Of a stretch of 64,000 bases of DNA, positions 53,036-61,900 are shown one piece after another. A program made the translations under genes and the position numbers. The notes beneath the pieces are model-generated. The model was not told the DNA's origin. It was given only the letters and a program-made list of their open reading frames with translations, and did not search any database. Numbering within the stretch: the first letter of the stretch is position 1; every line of letters starts with the position of its first letter. The stretch comes from Candidatus Mcinerneyibacterium aminivorans (GTDB lineage: Bacteria; Macinerneyibacteriota; Macinerneyibacteria; Macinerneyibacteriales; Macinerneyibacteriaceae). Where the stretch lies: assembly GCA_008086245.1 (NCBI GenBank), contig VSIX01000033.1, positions 60,285 to 124,284 of the forward strand. Reading direction: 5' to 3'.

Positions 53036-54035
53036 TTTTATAAAACTCCCCCTTTTCAGTAATGATATGAGTAATATTTTCATATGGAGTTATATCAAAA
53101 ACAGGGTTTAATACTTTTTGATCTTTTTGGGCAATATAAGTATCATTAATTTTAATTATTTCTTCTTCTGATCTTTCTTCAATTTCAATTTCTTTACCTG
53201 AAGATATTGTATTATCAACTGTAGAGGTAGGAGCTGCAACGATAAATGGTATATTATTCTCTTTGGCAAGAACAGAAAGGGAATAGGTTCCAATCTTATT
53301 AGCCACATCTCCATTCGCGGCAATCCTATCAGCTCCAACAATTACTAAATCAATTTTACCTTTCCTCATCAAACTTCCTGCAGCTGAATCTACAATTAAT
53401 GTGTTTTTAACCTTATTTTTATTCAACTCCCATGCGGTTAGCCTGGCTCCCTGCAACCATGGCCTTGTTTCATTAACCCAAATATGTATATCTTTATTTT
53501 TTTCTTTTGCAATATATATACCCGATAAAGCAGTTCCGTATTTGCTCGTAGCAAGGCTTCCAGCATTACAGTGAGTTAAAATATTGGATTTATTTTTAAT
53601 ATATTGATTAGTAAACAACCCAATTTTATGACACATTTTAATATCTTCTTCATAAATCTTATTGGCTTCATTTTTCAATTTGTTTTTTATAGTCTCAAGT
53701 TTGTACTTATTCCTCAATATAAAATATCTGTTTTTCATTCTATTTACAGCCCATATTAAATTAACAGCAGTTGGTCGGGTATTTATTAATTTATTTACAA
53801 TAACTTCAATCCTGTCATCAATATAAGAAATTTTATTATATTCTCTGATTCCAAAATAAAATCCAAAAGAAGCTGCAACACCAATAAGAGGTGCCCCTCT
53901 TATAACCATATTAGAAATTGCAAAGCAAACATCATTAAGTTTTTTTAATTTCATTTTCTTCAATTTGTGAGGTAATAATCTTTGATCGATTACCTCAATA
54001 TAATTTTCTTTTACATATATACTTTTTATTTCCAT
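53028..54035 (-). CDS. mtnA: methylthioribose-1-phosphate isomerase MtnA
   Basis: The enzyme isomerises 5-methylthioribose 1-phosphate to the ribulose form in methionine salvage, and related enzymes act on 5-deoxyribose 1-phosphate. RGAPLIGVAASFGFYFGIRE, the catalytic Cys in LTHCNAGSLAT, NETRPWLQGARLTAWEL and the catalytic Asp in VIVGADRIAANGDVANKIGT are all present. At 335 residues it is typical. No other salvage gene is in the window. Many radical-SAM enzymes here would release 5'-deoxyadenosine, so a deoxyribose-salvage role is a reasonable inference. Confidence 0.95.
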   Translation of the reverse strand: MEIKSIYVKENYIEVIDQRLLPHKLKKMKLKKLNDVCFAISNMVIRGAPLIGVAASFGFYFGIREYNKISYIDDRIEVIVNKLINTRPTAVNLIWAVNRMKNRYFILRNKYKLETIKNKLKNEANKIYEEDIKMCHKIGLFTNQYIKNKSNILTHCNAGSLATSKYGTALSGIYIAKEKNKDIHIWVNETRPWLQGARLTAWELNKNKVKNTLIVDSAAGSLMRKGKIDLVIVGADRIAANGDVANKIGTYSLSVLAKENNIPFIVAAPTSTVDNTISSGKEIEIEERSEEEIIKINDTYIAQKDQKVLNPVFDITPYENITHIITEKGEFYKND

Positions 54036-54041
54036 AATTTC

Positions 54042-55901
54042 TTAAATATCATACCATTCTTTCAATTTATCTATTGTTTTTTCTCCTTTGCTTTTTTTAA
54101 TATCCATTAACATTTCCAGATCACATATAACTTCATAAAGTGTTTCACGCCCAAGCCCTTTTAATTTAACCCTGCCGATCCTTCTAATTAAAATATTTGT
54201 GGATAAAACATGGTCATACATTAAATAATAATTTTGGTTTTTATGATAAATATGTTCAATTGAGAATTTACTTCGAATAACATTAAAAGTATCTTCACTT
54301 ATAGCAATGCCTCTATTATAAAAACTGTTTTCTGATTGCAGTTTAACTTTAAAATTGTTTTCTCTGATATCTTCAGTTTCTGATATATTATTCAATTTTT
54401 TATTAATTTGCTGTGTTGACCCCCTATATATTTCAAATCCTTCTTTATCAATAAAATTCTCATCCGAACTGCATAATCTAGCTGCTTTATTCACTGTCTC
54501 CCCTATTGCAGTAGTCTGGCCGAATTGAGTTATAGTAATTTTCCCTGTATTAATCCCAATTCCTATATCATCAAAAATTACTTTATTTTTTAGTTCATGA
54601 AATTTTCTATAAATATTTATTGCAGCTCTAATACTGTTTATCATATGATTTTTATCATCCAGTCTCCCACCAAATACTGCCATCAAGCCATCTCCAAGCA
54701 TTTTATCTATATAGCCATTATACTTATTAATAATTTGTGGCAAAGGATCCAGAATTAAATGAAGCTGCTTAGTGATTTCATCAGGAGACATTCTGTTTGT
54801 AAATTTAGTAAAATCCCGTATGTCTATAAAAAGAATTGTAGCATCTTTAATCTTTTTATGTATTTGATGTGACCCATCAAACCAAAAATTCTTTCCATTT
54901 TTAAATTTAGTATTAATAAATGTATAGTCTGTATCTATTGGATAGATGTGTAAATATTTATTAATATAATCGATATATTTCATTCTCTCTATCGTTTTTA
55001 TGATATCCTCAAACATATAGCAGATTTCCTGCAGCGATATAGAATTCTTTTTTATCTCTTTTTTTATTACTCTGTTTTCAGATAATTTTCCAATAACTTT
55101 TTCATTCCTCAATAAAAAAACTAGTGTTTTGTAATTAAAAATGTTTTTTTCTTTATTAGAATAAAATTGAATATTTTTATATTTTATAATTTTTTTATAT
55201 TTTTTATTTTTCTTCAAAAGATCAATTGACTTAATCAGTATTTTTTTCATTTCAGAAAAGGTTTCCCGGGATATAAGGAATCTTGAATTTAAATTTTTAT
55301 TTTTAAGGGAAAATAAAAATGTTTCAGGGGAATAATCAGCATTATTGCAAAACATAGGCAATTGATCTTTAATTATGAAATTGATAAGTTCAAAATTATA
55401 TTTTCTAAAAATTTTATCATATAATGTTGAATTTTCATTTTTAAATCTTTTTAATACTTCCTCAAAGATAATGTTATGGAAATCAGCCACAATACCAGAA
55501 TATAAATATTTATATTTATCTTCTTTAAAGATAGTTTTTACATGATTGTAAAACAAATTACTGATAGTAATGAAGAAAAGATTTAAATATCTTCCATCTT
55601 CTTCCTGTTTTAAAATATTATACAGAATCTTTTCTAAATTATTTTTATACCTTTTTTCTTTATCAAATATATCATTTACTTTACTTTTACTGGAAAACCG
55701 AAGAGATTTCCATCTGTAACTATAGCTTTTAAAATCATTGTAAATATGTTTTACATACTGTTCTAAAGACTCCCTAAATTCTTTACCAAGATATACCCTG
55801 TATTGATAGATACCCTTAAACTCAATTAAATTGGGTAAAACAGGAAATGGTCGATTGAAAATATTTTTTAAATCTTTTTTAAAATAATTAGGGTTTTTCA
55901 T
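54042..55901 (-). CDS. class III adenylate cyclase with unknown N-terminus
   Basis: The 619-residue protein has a class III cyclase domain at about 350-560: metal-binding Asp in TILFIDIRDFTKFTNRMSP and in DKMLGDGLMAVFG, the Lys before that Asp (YIDKML) typical of ATP specificity, and AIGETVNKAARLCSS with the transition-state Asn and Arg. It therefore looks active and adenylate-specific. About 35 residues rich in Asp, Glu and Asn are inserted late. The first 340 residues are helical with no membrane span or known sensor domain. The start overlaps thpR by four bases. Confidence 0.85.
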   Translation of the reverse strand: MKNPNYFKKDLKNIFNRPFPVLPNLIEFKGIYQYRVYLGKEFRESLEQYVKHIYNDFKSYSYRWKSLRFSSKSKVNDIFDKEKRYKNNLEKILYNILKQEEDGRYLNLFFITISNLFYNHVKTIFKEDKYKYLYSGIVADFHNIIFEEVLKRFKNENSTLYDKIFRKYNFELINFIIKDQLPMFCNNADYSPETFLFSLKNKNLNSRFLISRETFSEMKKILIKSIDLLKKNKKYKKIIKYKNIQFYSNKEKNIFNYKTLVFLLRNEKVIGKLSENRVIKKEIKKNSISLQEICYMFEDIIKTIERMKYIDYINKYLHIYPIDTDYTFINTKFKNGKNFWFDGSHQIHKKIKDATILFIDIRDFTKFTNRMSPDEITKQLHLILDPLPQIINKYNGYIDKMLGDGLMAVFGGRLDDKNHMINSIRAAINIYRKFHELKNKVIFDDIGIGINTGKITITQFGQTTAIGETVNKAARLCSSDENFIDKEGFEIYRGSTQQINKKLNNISETEDIRENNFKVKLQSENSFYNRGIAISEDTFNVIRSKFSIEHIYHKNQNYYLMYDHVLSTNILIRRIGRVKLKGLGRETLYEVICDLEMLMDIKKSKGEKTIDKLKEWYDI

Positions 55902-56446
55902 TTCAATTCAACTTTTTTTATTGAGTTGTAAATTGGTCCCTTATGAGTCAATGTGCTCTTAATAAGGTTGAATTTCTTAACCATAAAAGAATCCAGCTCA
56001 ACTTTTCTTTTTTCAAATAATTTTTCAAGTTTTTCTCTTTTGATATTTCCTTTTTTGACTCTACCAATTGTAATATGGGGATAGTAATCTCTCTTTTCAG
56101 CTTTAAACCCAAGCTTAGCCATTTTACTTACGATTTTTTTATGAAGTAACATTAAGGATTTATCCTTTTTTATTGGTAAATGTATCACTTTTGCAAAGTT
56201 TTTTCTATAAAATGCTTCATATTTATCCTTGAACCTCATATTAAACTTATCAACACTGATTTTTTCAAGATTATCTTTAATTCTGTTAATATCTTTTTTA
56301 GCTTCTCCCAAAAATTTAACCGTTAAATGAAGTTTATTTGAATCTACCCATTTTACTCCATTTATCTTTTTACTAAAATATTTTATATCTTCATTAATTT
56401 CTTTTTTCAAATTCTCAGGCATTTTTATTGCTATAAACAGTCTCAT
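55898..56446 (-). CDS. thpR: RNA 2',3'-cyclic phosphodiesterase ThpR (2H family)
   Basis: The 182-residue 2H phosphoesterase has two HxTx motifs: KLHLTVKFLGE near residue 40 and YYPHITIGRV near 123, with MRLFIAIKMPENL at the start. ThpR hydrolyses 2',3'-cyclic phosphates on RNA ends. Its stop overlaps the start of the cyclase gene by four bases, so the two are translationally coupled; whether the esterase also acts on cyclic nucleotides cannot be told from sequence. An AGGAG site precedes the ATG. Confidence 0.93.
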   Translation of the reverse strand: MRLFIAIKMPENLKKEINEDIKYFSKKINGVKWVDSNKLHLTVKFLGEAKKDINRIKDNLEKISVDKFNMRFKDKYEAFYRKNFAKVIHLPIKKDKSLMLLHKKIVSKMAKLGFKAEKRDYYPHITIGRVKKGNIKREKLEKLFEKRKVELDSFMVKKFNLIKSTLTHKGPIYNSIKKVELK

Positions 56447-56464
56447 AAAAAGCCACTCCTTTTT

Positions 56465-56776
56465 TTAATATTTATCCATAAATTTTAAATTCAGATAAGC
56501 AATTACCTGCATGGCAATTGACAGCAAAAACACCCCTGTAATAATTATTCTCATTGATTCATAATTCCTTAAGTAAATTATACTATAAATTTTTCTTAAT
56601 CCCAAGAGCAAGATTAATAAGGATAAGGAAATACTCGTGGAGAGCTTTAATATTTTATAAACTACCTTCGCATATATATTATAATCATATTTTTTTCTCC
56701 AGAAATAATCAACAATAAAATATGAAATTAAAAAAATTACAAATAATATTATATGTAGTATAACCCTTTCTGACAT
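56465..56776 (-). CDS. small membrane protein of unknown function
   Basis: I do not recognise this 103-residue protein. It has three hydrophobic segments (about 5-25 IILHIILFVIFLISYFIVDY-like, 40-65 and 75-97) joined by short charged loops, so it should be an inner-membrane protein. It lacks any enzymatic motif. It starts six to seven bases after a good -10 box with no ribosome site, and leads the thpR-cyclase-mtnA unit after an 18-base gap. Confidence 0.65.
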   Translation of the reverse strand: MSERVILHIILFVIFLISYFIVDYFWRKKYDYNIYAKVVYKILKLSTSISLSLLILLLGLRKIYSIIYLRNYESMRIIITGVFLLSIAMQVIAYLNLKFMDKY

Positions 56777-56783
56777 GAAATTG

Positions 56784-56811
56784 ATTATAGGGATAATATT
56801 ATTTTTTTCAA
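56784..56811 (-). promoter_or_regulatory. promoter of the thpR/cyclase/mtnA/trpS unit, leaderless type
   Basis: TTGAAA at 56811-56806 and TATAAT at 56789-56784 are 16 bases apart. The ATG at 56776 follows by seven bases. Confidence 0.65.
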
Positions 56812-56942
56812 TGAATATTTAGATTTTTCAAAAGGAAAACTTTCATGCCGGTATATATCAATATCCAGTTAAAATATATAAATTTAAAATTTATAATCTT
56901 TATTAATTGAATGCTATTTGACATATATAATTTTTATAAATA

Positions 56943-56971
56943 AAACCCGATGGAGGGTATCCACCGGGTTT
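56943..56971 (-). terminator. terminator of the LPP20/SLH lipoprotein unit
   Basis: AAACCCG-a-TGG, loop AGGGTAT, CCA-c-CGGGTTT is a 10-pair stem with one mismatch, flanked by A and T. It sits six bases after the stop of the TPR/SLH lipoprotein gene. Confidence 0.8.
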
Positions 56972-56977
56972 AAAGGT

Positions 56978-58087
56978 TTATTTATCTTCAATTAAATTTT
57001 TTAACTTCTTTATTGCTATAACAGCATTTCTTCCAGGAACTTCATTGTTTAAACCGAATCTCCCGCTTATTTCTGGCTGCAAGATTCCCCTATTTGTGCA
57101 GATCATTATTCCATTGAAAGCATAATGTGAATTTGGCACATCTTTAAAGGGGGAAGGAGAACCAATATATCTAGTTCCCAAGGAGTCATCATCCTCAACT
57201 TTCATTATCACTCTTGATATAAATACGGCATAGTTTGCCTTTGTTATAGGTTTTTTGGGATAAAACTTATTGTCGGTAGCTAAATCAATAATACCGTATT
57301 TAACGGCTTTATTTATAAAGGAAATTGCCCAGTGATTCTTGTCAACATCCGATATTTCAATTTCATCCTCTTTTTCTTTTTTCTCTGAATATTCCTTAAA
57401 TTCTGAATAATTCTCCTTTTCTTTAAAATATTCTTCAATATTTAATTCATTAATAAAAAGCGCAGCAACATCTGCTCTTGTTACTATATTTTGTTTGGCA
57501 ATTTTTCTTGCAACACTCCCCATACCTGCCATGGCTTTTTGCATATCATTCAGCTCATCTAAATAATTCATTGTAACTTTATCATTTTCTTTTATTGAAA
57601 AGGCTTTATTGTACCATTCACGTGCTTTCTGATACTCACCCATTTTAAAAAAGCTGTATCCGATATTGCGTGATGCTTTAATTGAATTATTATCTAGTTT
57701 ATATGCTTTTTCATAATTTTTTAAAGCTTTTTTATAATCTTTCATTTGCATATATACCTTGGCTAATACAATATAGCCATCTATATACTTGCTGTCTTTA
57801 TCAAGTGATGTTTTTGCAGCTCTCAAAGCTTCTTCAAGATTATTTTCTCCTAGATAGGCATATGCCATTCCTTCATAAGCAGGAGCATAATTTGGATCCA
57901 GCGATGTTGCAAGCTGAAATTCATTAAAAGCTTTATTGTATTCTTCAGATTCAATATACTTCATTCCTTCATTATAGTGAAACTGAGGAGTATCGGTAAC
58001 AGCCTGCTGTTTTCGGGTTTTCGCACCACAGCCTACTACTATTATTGCTAAAAAAATAATTAAAACTGTAGATAATACTTTTTTCAT
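56978..58087 (-). CDS. TPR- and SLH-domain lipoprotein
   Basis: The 369-residue protein has a lipoprotein signal (lipobox VVGC, Cys at residue 20), four TPRs at about 38-175 (FNEFQLATSLDPNYAPAYEG, VLAKVYMQMKDYKKALKNYE, SRNIGYSFFKMGEYQKAREW) and an SLH-like region at about 200-360 (NIVTRADVAALFINELNIEE, DVDKNHWAISFINKAVKYGI, DVPNSHYAFNGIMICTNRGI). SLH domains bind secondary cell-wall polymers or peptidoglycan, so the protein may bridge membrane and wall. AGGGGG precedes the ATG. It follows the LPP20-like gene by 13 bases and ends at a strong hairpin. Confidence 0.88.
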   Translation of the reverse strand: MKKVLSTVLIIFLAIIVVGCGAKTRKQQAVTDTPQFHYNEGMKYIESEEYNKAFNEFQLATSLDPNYAPAYEGMAYAYLGENNLEEALRAAKTSLDKDSKYIDGYIVLAKVYMQMKDYKKALKNYEKAYKLDNNSIKASRNIGYSFFKMGEYQKAREWYNKAFSIKENDKVTMNYLDELNDMQKAMAGMGSVARKIAKQNIVTRADVAALFINELNIEEYFKEKENYSEFKEYSEKKEKEDEIEISDVDKNHWAISFINKAVKYGIIDLATDNKFYPKKPITKANYAVFISRVIMKVEDDDSLGTRYIGSPSPFKDVPNSHYAFNGIMICTNRGILQPEISGRFGLNNEVPGRNAVIAIKKLKNLIEDK

Positions 58088-58100
58088 ATGAACCCCCTAC

Positions 58101-58925
58101 TTATTTAATTACAAACATTACACGGCATTTTTTTATATTTTCTCTCAATGCTTCATTATTAGTTATAGTTTTTGATGCCTTTTTAGAAATGTAAACATCT
58201 CTATTTTGCTCGCCACTTTTCACAGCTTTTACAATATAGGGATTATCTCCTACACGGTTATTTTCTTTTGCCATTTCAACATCCTTAGAATAACCTACAA
58301 CCCCATTTTCAATTGCATAATCAGAATCTACATAAGAAGCGTCATAGATTAGTTGTCCGTTTTCGGAATATATTTTTGGTGCCATGCACGGTAGTATATT
58401 AAAATCGGTTGCATCCACAATTATTCCGGTATACATTTTATCCTTTGCTTCTTCTTCCCCTATTCGTGGTATATCTTTGTTATAAACTCCATCTGTGTAC
58501 AAAGGAAGCATAATTTCTACCAGCTCACCGGTAATAGCTATTTTCAAGACCACTTCTATAGTTCCATCAGACATATATTTAACTTTATCCTCTTTAAATC
58601 CTCTTAAAACACCCTCAACTTTTGTTTTAATAACATCATCTTTTAACATAAAATTTTCCACTGTTGTTTCAGAGGAAACATGAACCCCCTGAATAATTTC
58701 TAGAAGATTTCTCTTTGCATCCTCTTTGGCTGCCCGTTTAGCAGCCGGACGCTGTGCTCGCTGCGGTAGATTGGGATTAGGTGCTCCAATACCAACCGCT
58801 TTAATTACAAGGGTTGTCCAATCAATTTCCCCGCTCTCCATTTTTTCAATTTTATGTTTTTCTTGACCGAAAAAAGGAATTGTTAACAAAAATATTATTA
58901 AAATCAATATTATAATCTTCTTCAT
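58101..58925 (-). CDS. exported LPP20-like protein
   Basis: The 274-residue protein has a signal peptide (IIILILIIFLLTIPFFG) and an LPP20-like region at about 45-140: KAVGIGAPNPNLPQRAQRPA, AAKEDAKRNLLEIIQGVHVS and EVVLKIAITGELVEIMLP. The LPP20/FlgP-type fold occurs in outer-membrane or flagellar-associated lipoproteins; here a lipobox is not evident. The C-terminal 100 residues include TGIIVDATDFNILPCMAPKI and form a second beta-rich part. GGAGG precedes the ATG. It is co-transcribed with the TPR/SLH lipoprotein, so an envelope structural role is inferred. Confidence 0.8.
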   Translation of the reverse strand: MKKIIILILIIFLLTIPFFGQEKHKIEKMESGEIDWTTLVIKAVGIGAPNPNLPQRAQRPAAKRAAKEDAKRNLLEIIQGVHVSSETTVENFMLKDDVIKTKVEGVLRGFKEDKVKYMSDGTIEVVLKIAITGELVEIMLPLYTDGVYNKDIPRIGEEEAKDKMYTGIIVDATDFNILPCMAPKIYSENGQLIYDASYVDSDYAIENGVVGYSKDVEMAKENNRVGDNPYIVKAVKSGEQNRDVYISKKASKTITNNEALRENIKKCRVMFVIK

Positions 58926-58966
58926 TTCTCATACCTCCTTATTTATAATTAACTAAATATAATGTA

Positions 58967-58995
58967 AATATAGCAAAAAATATATTTAATATCAA
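58967..58995 (-). promoter_or_regulatory. promoter of the LPP20/SLH lipoprotein unit
   Basis: TTGATA at 58995-58990 and TATATT at 58972-58967 are 17 bases apart. It overlaps the stop codon region of the pgsA-pgpA gene. The leader of about 35 bases carries GGAGG. Confidence 0.65.
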
Positions 58996-59999
58996 CCTAG
59001 TTGAATTATTAATTGCATTAACCCAAGAGTCACTAAGCCGGCAATCAAATCATCCAGCATTATGCCCCAACCATTTTTAATATTGTCAGCTTTTGATATA
59101 GGAAAAGGCTTCCATATATCAAATATCCTGAATAAAACAAAAGCACTTAAAATATTCAAAACTGAAAATGGAATAAAAATTAAAGGTATAATTTGTCCTG
59201 TAAACTCATCTATAATAATTTCTGAGGAATCATCTTCATTGAACAAAAGAATAGATTTATTTGCAAGCAGAGATGAGATTATAAAAAGAGGAAATAACCA
59301 CAATAAATTATAGAATTTCCAGCTTATAAACATATCTTTAAAAGATACAAAAGCAATAACAGCAACAAGACTTCCCGCTGTTCCAGGAGCAAATGGAATT
59401 TTACCTAATCGAAAAATTGAAAGGAAATAAACATATATTTTATTAATAAAAATTTTACTGGAAATTATTTTTCTATTTTTTAAATAATAATCTACACCAG
59501 AATATATAGTTATAAACAATGTAATAAAAATAAAATAATAATCTATATTCCCAAGCAAATTGTTATAAATATGATTTATGAATCCTGTAATAATAGTAAT
59601 AATCTGAATGGTTGTTTTTATTTTACCACTCATTACAGCAGCAATTGCAACTCCTTCATTTTGAGCAGCATTTCTATGAACCGTTACCAGCACCTCCCTA
59701 ATAAGTAAAACCATTATAATCCATAGGGGAAATCTTCCAAGATAAACCAGAAGAAAAAAAGCTGAGTAAACAAGTAGTTTGTCAGCAAGAGGATCAATAA
59801 TTTTTCCAAAATTTGACACAATTTCATACTTTCTTGCCAGATATCCGTCAAGAAAATCAGTTAAAGAAAGTAGGATAAAAAGTATAAATCCATAAAGTAA
59901 AGAGTTATTCCCATAAAGATTATTATATATAAATGGAAGGATATAAAATGGAATAAGGATTATTCTTGTTATTGTTATAATATTAGGTATATATTTCAT
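58992..59999 (-). CDS. PgsA-PgpA fusion (PGP synthase and PGP phosphatase)
   Basis: The 335-residue protein joins two consecutive steps of phosphatidylglycerol synthesis. Residues 1-175 are a CDP-alcohol phosphotransferase (PgsA) with the signature DFLDGYLARKYE, then NFGKIIDPLADK, and several membrane spans. Residues 190-335 are a PgpA-type phosphatase with LGKIPFAPGTAGSLVA, EIIIDEFTGQIIPL, RIFDIWKPFPI and GWGIMLDDLIAG. All catalytic residues that I can identify are present. One chain would make phosphatidylglycerol phosphate and dephosphorylate it. It overlaps rimO by 17 bases. Confidence 0.92.
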   Translation of the reverse strand: MKYIPNIITITRIILIPFYILPFIYNNLYGNNSLLYGFILFILLSLTDFLDGYLARKYEIVSNFGKIIDPLADKLLVYSAFFLLVYLGRFPLWIIMVLLIREVLVTVHRNAAQNEGVAIAAVMSGKIKTTIQIITIITGFINHIYNNLLGNIDYYFIFITLFITIYSGVDYYLKNRKIISSKIFINKIYVYFLSIFRLGKIPFAPGTAGSLVAVIAFVSFKDMFISWKFYNLLWLFPLFIISSLLANKSILLFNEDDSSEIIIDEFTGQIIPLIFIPFSVLNILSAFVLFRIFDIWKPFPISKADNIKNGWGIMLDDLIAGLVTLGLMQLIIQLG

Positions 60000-61296
60000 T
60001 TAAAATCTCCCCCTCTATTTCAAGATTTAGCACATTTTTTAAAATGGTTCTGTAAATTTTTCCTTTTTTTAAATGTTGATTGTTAAATCTAACACATGAA
60101 TCAATTTCGGGTGCATCCCTCCATGTTCTTCCGCTTGATTCACTATCAATTAAAACATCCATTTTTTCACCTGTAAACCTGGATAAATCTTTTTTTATTG
60201 AATTTTCAGCAGCTTTATTTAATATATTGAATCTTTCTGTTTTAACCTCAGGCGATATATTATCTTTGAATTTTTCATACGCTAAACTTAAAGGCTGATG
60301 CGAATATTCAAAAATCCCAATACGATGAAAAATATCTTTTTTTACAAAATCAAGAAGTTGTTTGAAATCATTTTCTTTTTCAGTTGGAAACCCCACTATA
60401 AAGGTTGTTCTCAACAATGGGTTTTTAAAATATTTTTTTATTAAATTAATCTTATTTGTTATATCATTTAAGGTATAGTTTCTATTCATATCTTTTAACA
60501 CTTTATCACTTATATGCTGGAGGGGTATATCAAAATAAGGAAGTATCTTATTTCTTTTCATTGCATCCAAGAATTTTTCATTAATTTTTCTGATATCAAG
60601 ATACATCAATCTTTTCCAGAAAAACTTATACTCTCCCAGTAAATCTAACAAATCAATTATATCATAATTTCTGTTGTTTGTACCAAAAAAAGATGTGTTT
60701 TGAGAAACAATAATTACCTCTTTTACATCTTTATTTTTTTCAATAAAATTTAATTCTTTCTGCAAGCTTTTCAAATTTCTACTTTTAAAATTTCCTCTTA
60801 TTTTGGGAATTATACAGTAAGAACATGATAAATTACAGCCATCTGAAATTTTTAGAAATTTATAATGGGAATCATTTAGAAAAGTTCTTGGAAACGAATC
60901 TCCTAAAAATCCCTGTTTATTCTTTTCTTTTATCTCAAATTTCTTTTTATCGGACAATATCTCTGCTATTTTATGATATTCTCCGGGAATTATCCAGTTA
61001 TGAACCTCCGGAATTTCTTTTTTAAGTTCATCTCTGTAGAGCTCCGGCAGGCATCCAATCACTACAATTCTATAGCTTAAATCGTTAATCTTTTTATAAT
61101 TTACGAACTCCAGAATAGTATTTATATTCTCTTCAACAGCTTCATCGATAAAGCTGCAGGTATTTATAATTACTATATCAGATTGGTCAATATTGTTTGT
61201 TATCTGATGATTTTCCCGCTTATTCAACAAGCCTGCAATTTTTTCTGTATCAACAAAATTTTTATCGCAACCGAGAGTTTTAAAATAAATTTTCAT
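59983..61296 (-). CDS. rimO: ribosomal protein S12 methylthiotransferase RimO
   Basis: RimO adds a methylthio group to an Asp of ribosomal protein S12. The UPF0004 domain has IYFKTLGCDKNFVDTEKIAG, NTCSFIDEA and VIGCLPE with its three Cys; the radical-SAM motif is DGCNLSCSYCIIPKIRG; and the C-terminal TRAM domain includes RTWRDAPEIDSCVRF, which is diagnostic for RimO. At 437 residues it is complete. It lies one base from lolA and overlaps the pgsA-pgpA gene, a compact unit headed by ftsK. Confidence 0.95.
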   Translation of the reverse strand: MKIYFKTLGCDKNFVDTEKIAGLLNKRENHQITNNIDQSDIVIINTCSFIDEAVEENINTILEFVNYKKINDLSYRIVVIGCLPELYRDELKKEIPEVHNWIIPGEYHKIAEILSDKKKFEIKEKNKQGFLGDSFPRTFLNDSHYKFLKISDGCNLSCSYCIIPKIRGNFKSRNLKSLQKELNFIEKNKDVKEVIIVSQNTSFFGTNNRNYDIIDLLDLLGEYKFFWKRLMYLDIRKINEKFLDAMKRNKILPYFDIPLQHISDKVLKDMNRNYTLNDITNKINLIKKYFKNPLLRTTFIVGFPTEKENDFKQLLDFVKKDIFHRIGIFEYSHQPLSLAYEKFKDNISPEVKTERFNILNKAAENSIKKDLSRFTGEKMDVLIDSESSGRTWRDAPEIDSCVRFNNQHLKKGKIYRTILKNVLNLEIEGEILNEIYT

Positions 61297-61297
61297 T

Positions 61298-61900
61298 TTA
61301 TTTATCAGAAAAAAAAGTTTTTAAAGTTTCGAAATTAAAAAGTTTAGGGTCATCCTCAACACCTTTGAAATAATCAAATGTATAGATAATCATGCTTCCA
61401 CTATGCATATTTACCATCATCTGATCCGGATATACATTACTGGAAAAATCCAGTGATATTTTTTCAATATCTCCGGTACCTTCTTTTTTTGAAATAAGTT
61501 TATATTCATTATCGGATTTTTCAATATTAAAATATTGGTCTATGTTATATAGAAGTGAAAAAGGGGAAATGAATACTATATTTTCTAATTTCCCTTCCAT
61601 TACTTCATCATCAGTAGCAGTATAATCTTTAAAACCATTTTCATTGGTAATAATAACTTCTCTCTCCGGTGTTAGATATTCTATTCTAAAATTTTTATCC
61701 GGTTTATACCATAAATAACCGCTAAATTTTATCTTCTTATTTCCAAAATAAGTGTAATTTGTTTGGATAAATTTAACTTTCAAACAATTTGTATTTTTTA
61801 TAAATTTTACAAAATTGTTGATTTTTGGAAATTGAGAAGCAAAATTTATAACAGGAAATAAAATTATAATTAAAAGTAAAAAATATCTTTTTTTAATCAA
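61298..61900 (-). CDS. lolA: LolA-like outer-membrane lipoprotein carrier
   Basis: LolA carries lipoproteins across the periplasm. The 200-residue protein has a signal peptide (RYFLLLIIILFPVINFAS) and the LolA beta-barrel: FVKFIKNTNCLKVKFIQTNY, IKFSGYLWYKPDKNFRIEYL, EVIITNENGFKDYTAT and LISKKEGTGDIEKISLDFS. The start is a TTG at 61900, six bases after GGAGG; that codon overlaps the ftsK stop (TTGATTAA). A longer frame reaching back to 61927 lies within ftsK and has no ribosome site. It confirms an outer membrane. Confidence 0.88.
   Translation of the reverse strand: MIKKRYFLLLIIILFPVINFASQFPKINNFVKFIKNTNCLKVKFIQTNYTYFGNKKIKFSGYLWYKPDKNFRIEYLTPEREVIITNENGFKDYTATDDEVMEGKLENIVFISPFSLLYNIDQYFNIEKSDNEYKLISKKEGTGDIEKISLDFSSNVYPDQMMVNMHSGSMIIYTFDYFKGVEDDPKLFNFETLKTFFSDK

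Noticed and set aside
53036..53083. Longer N-terminus for rsmE
   Set aside because: The extra codons lie inside mtnA and the family begins near MISLDRKFYV, which has its own GGGGGAG site.
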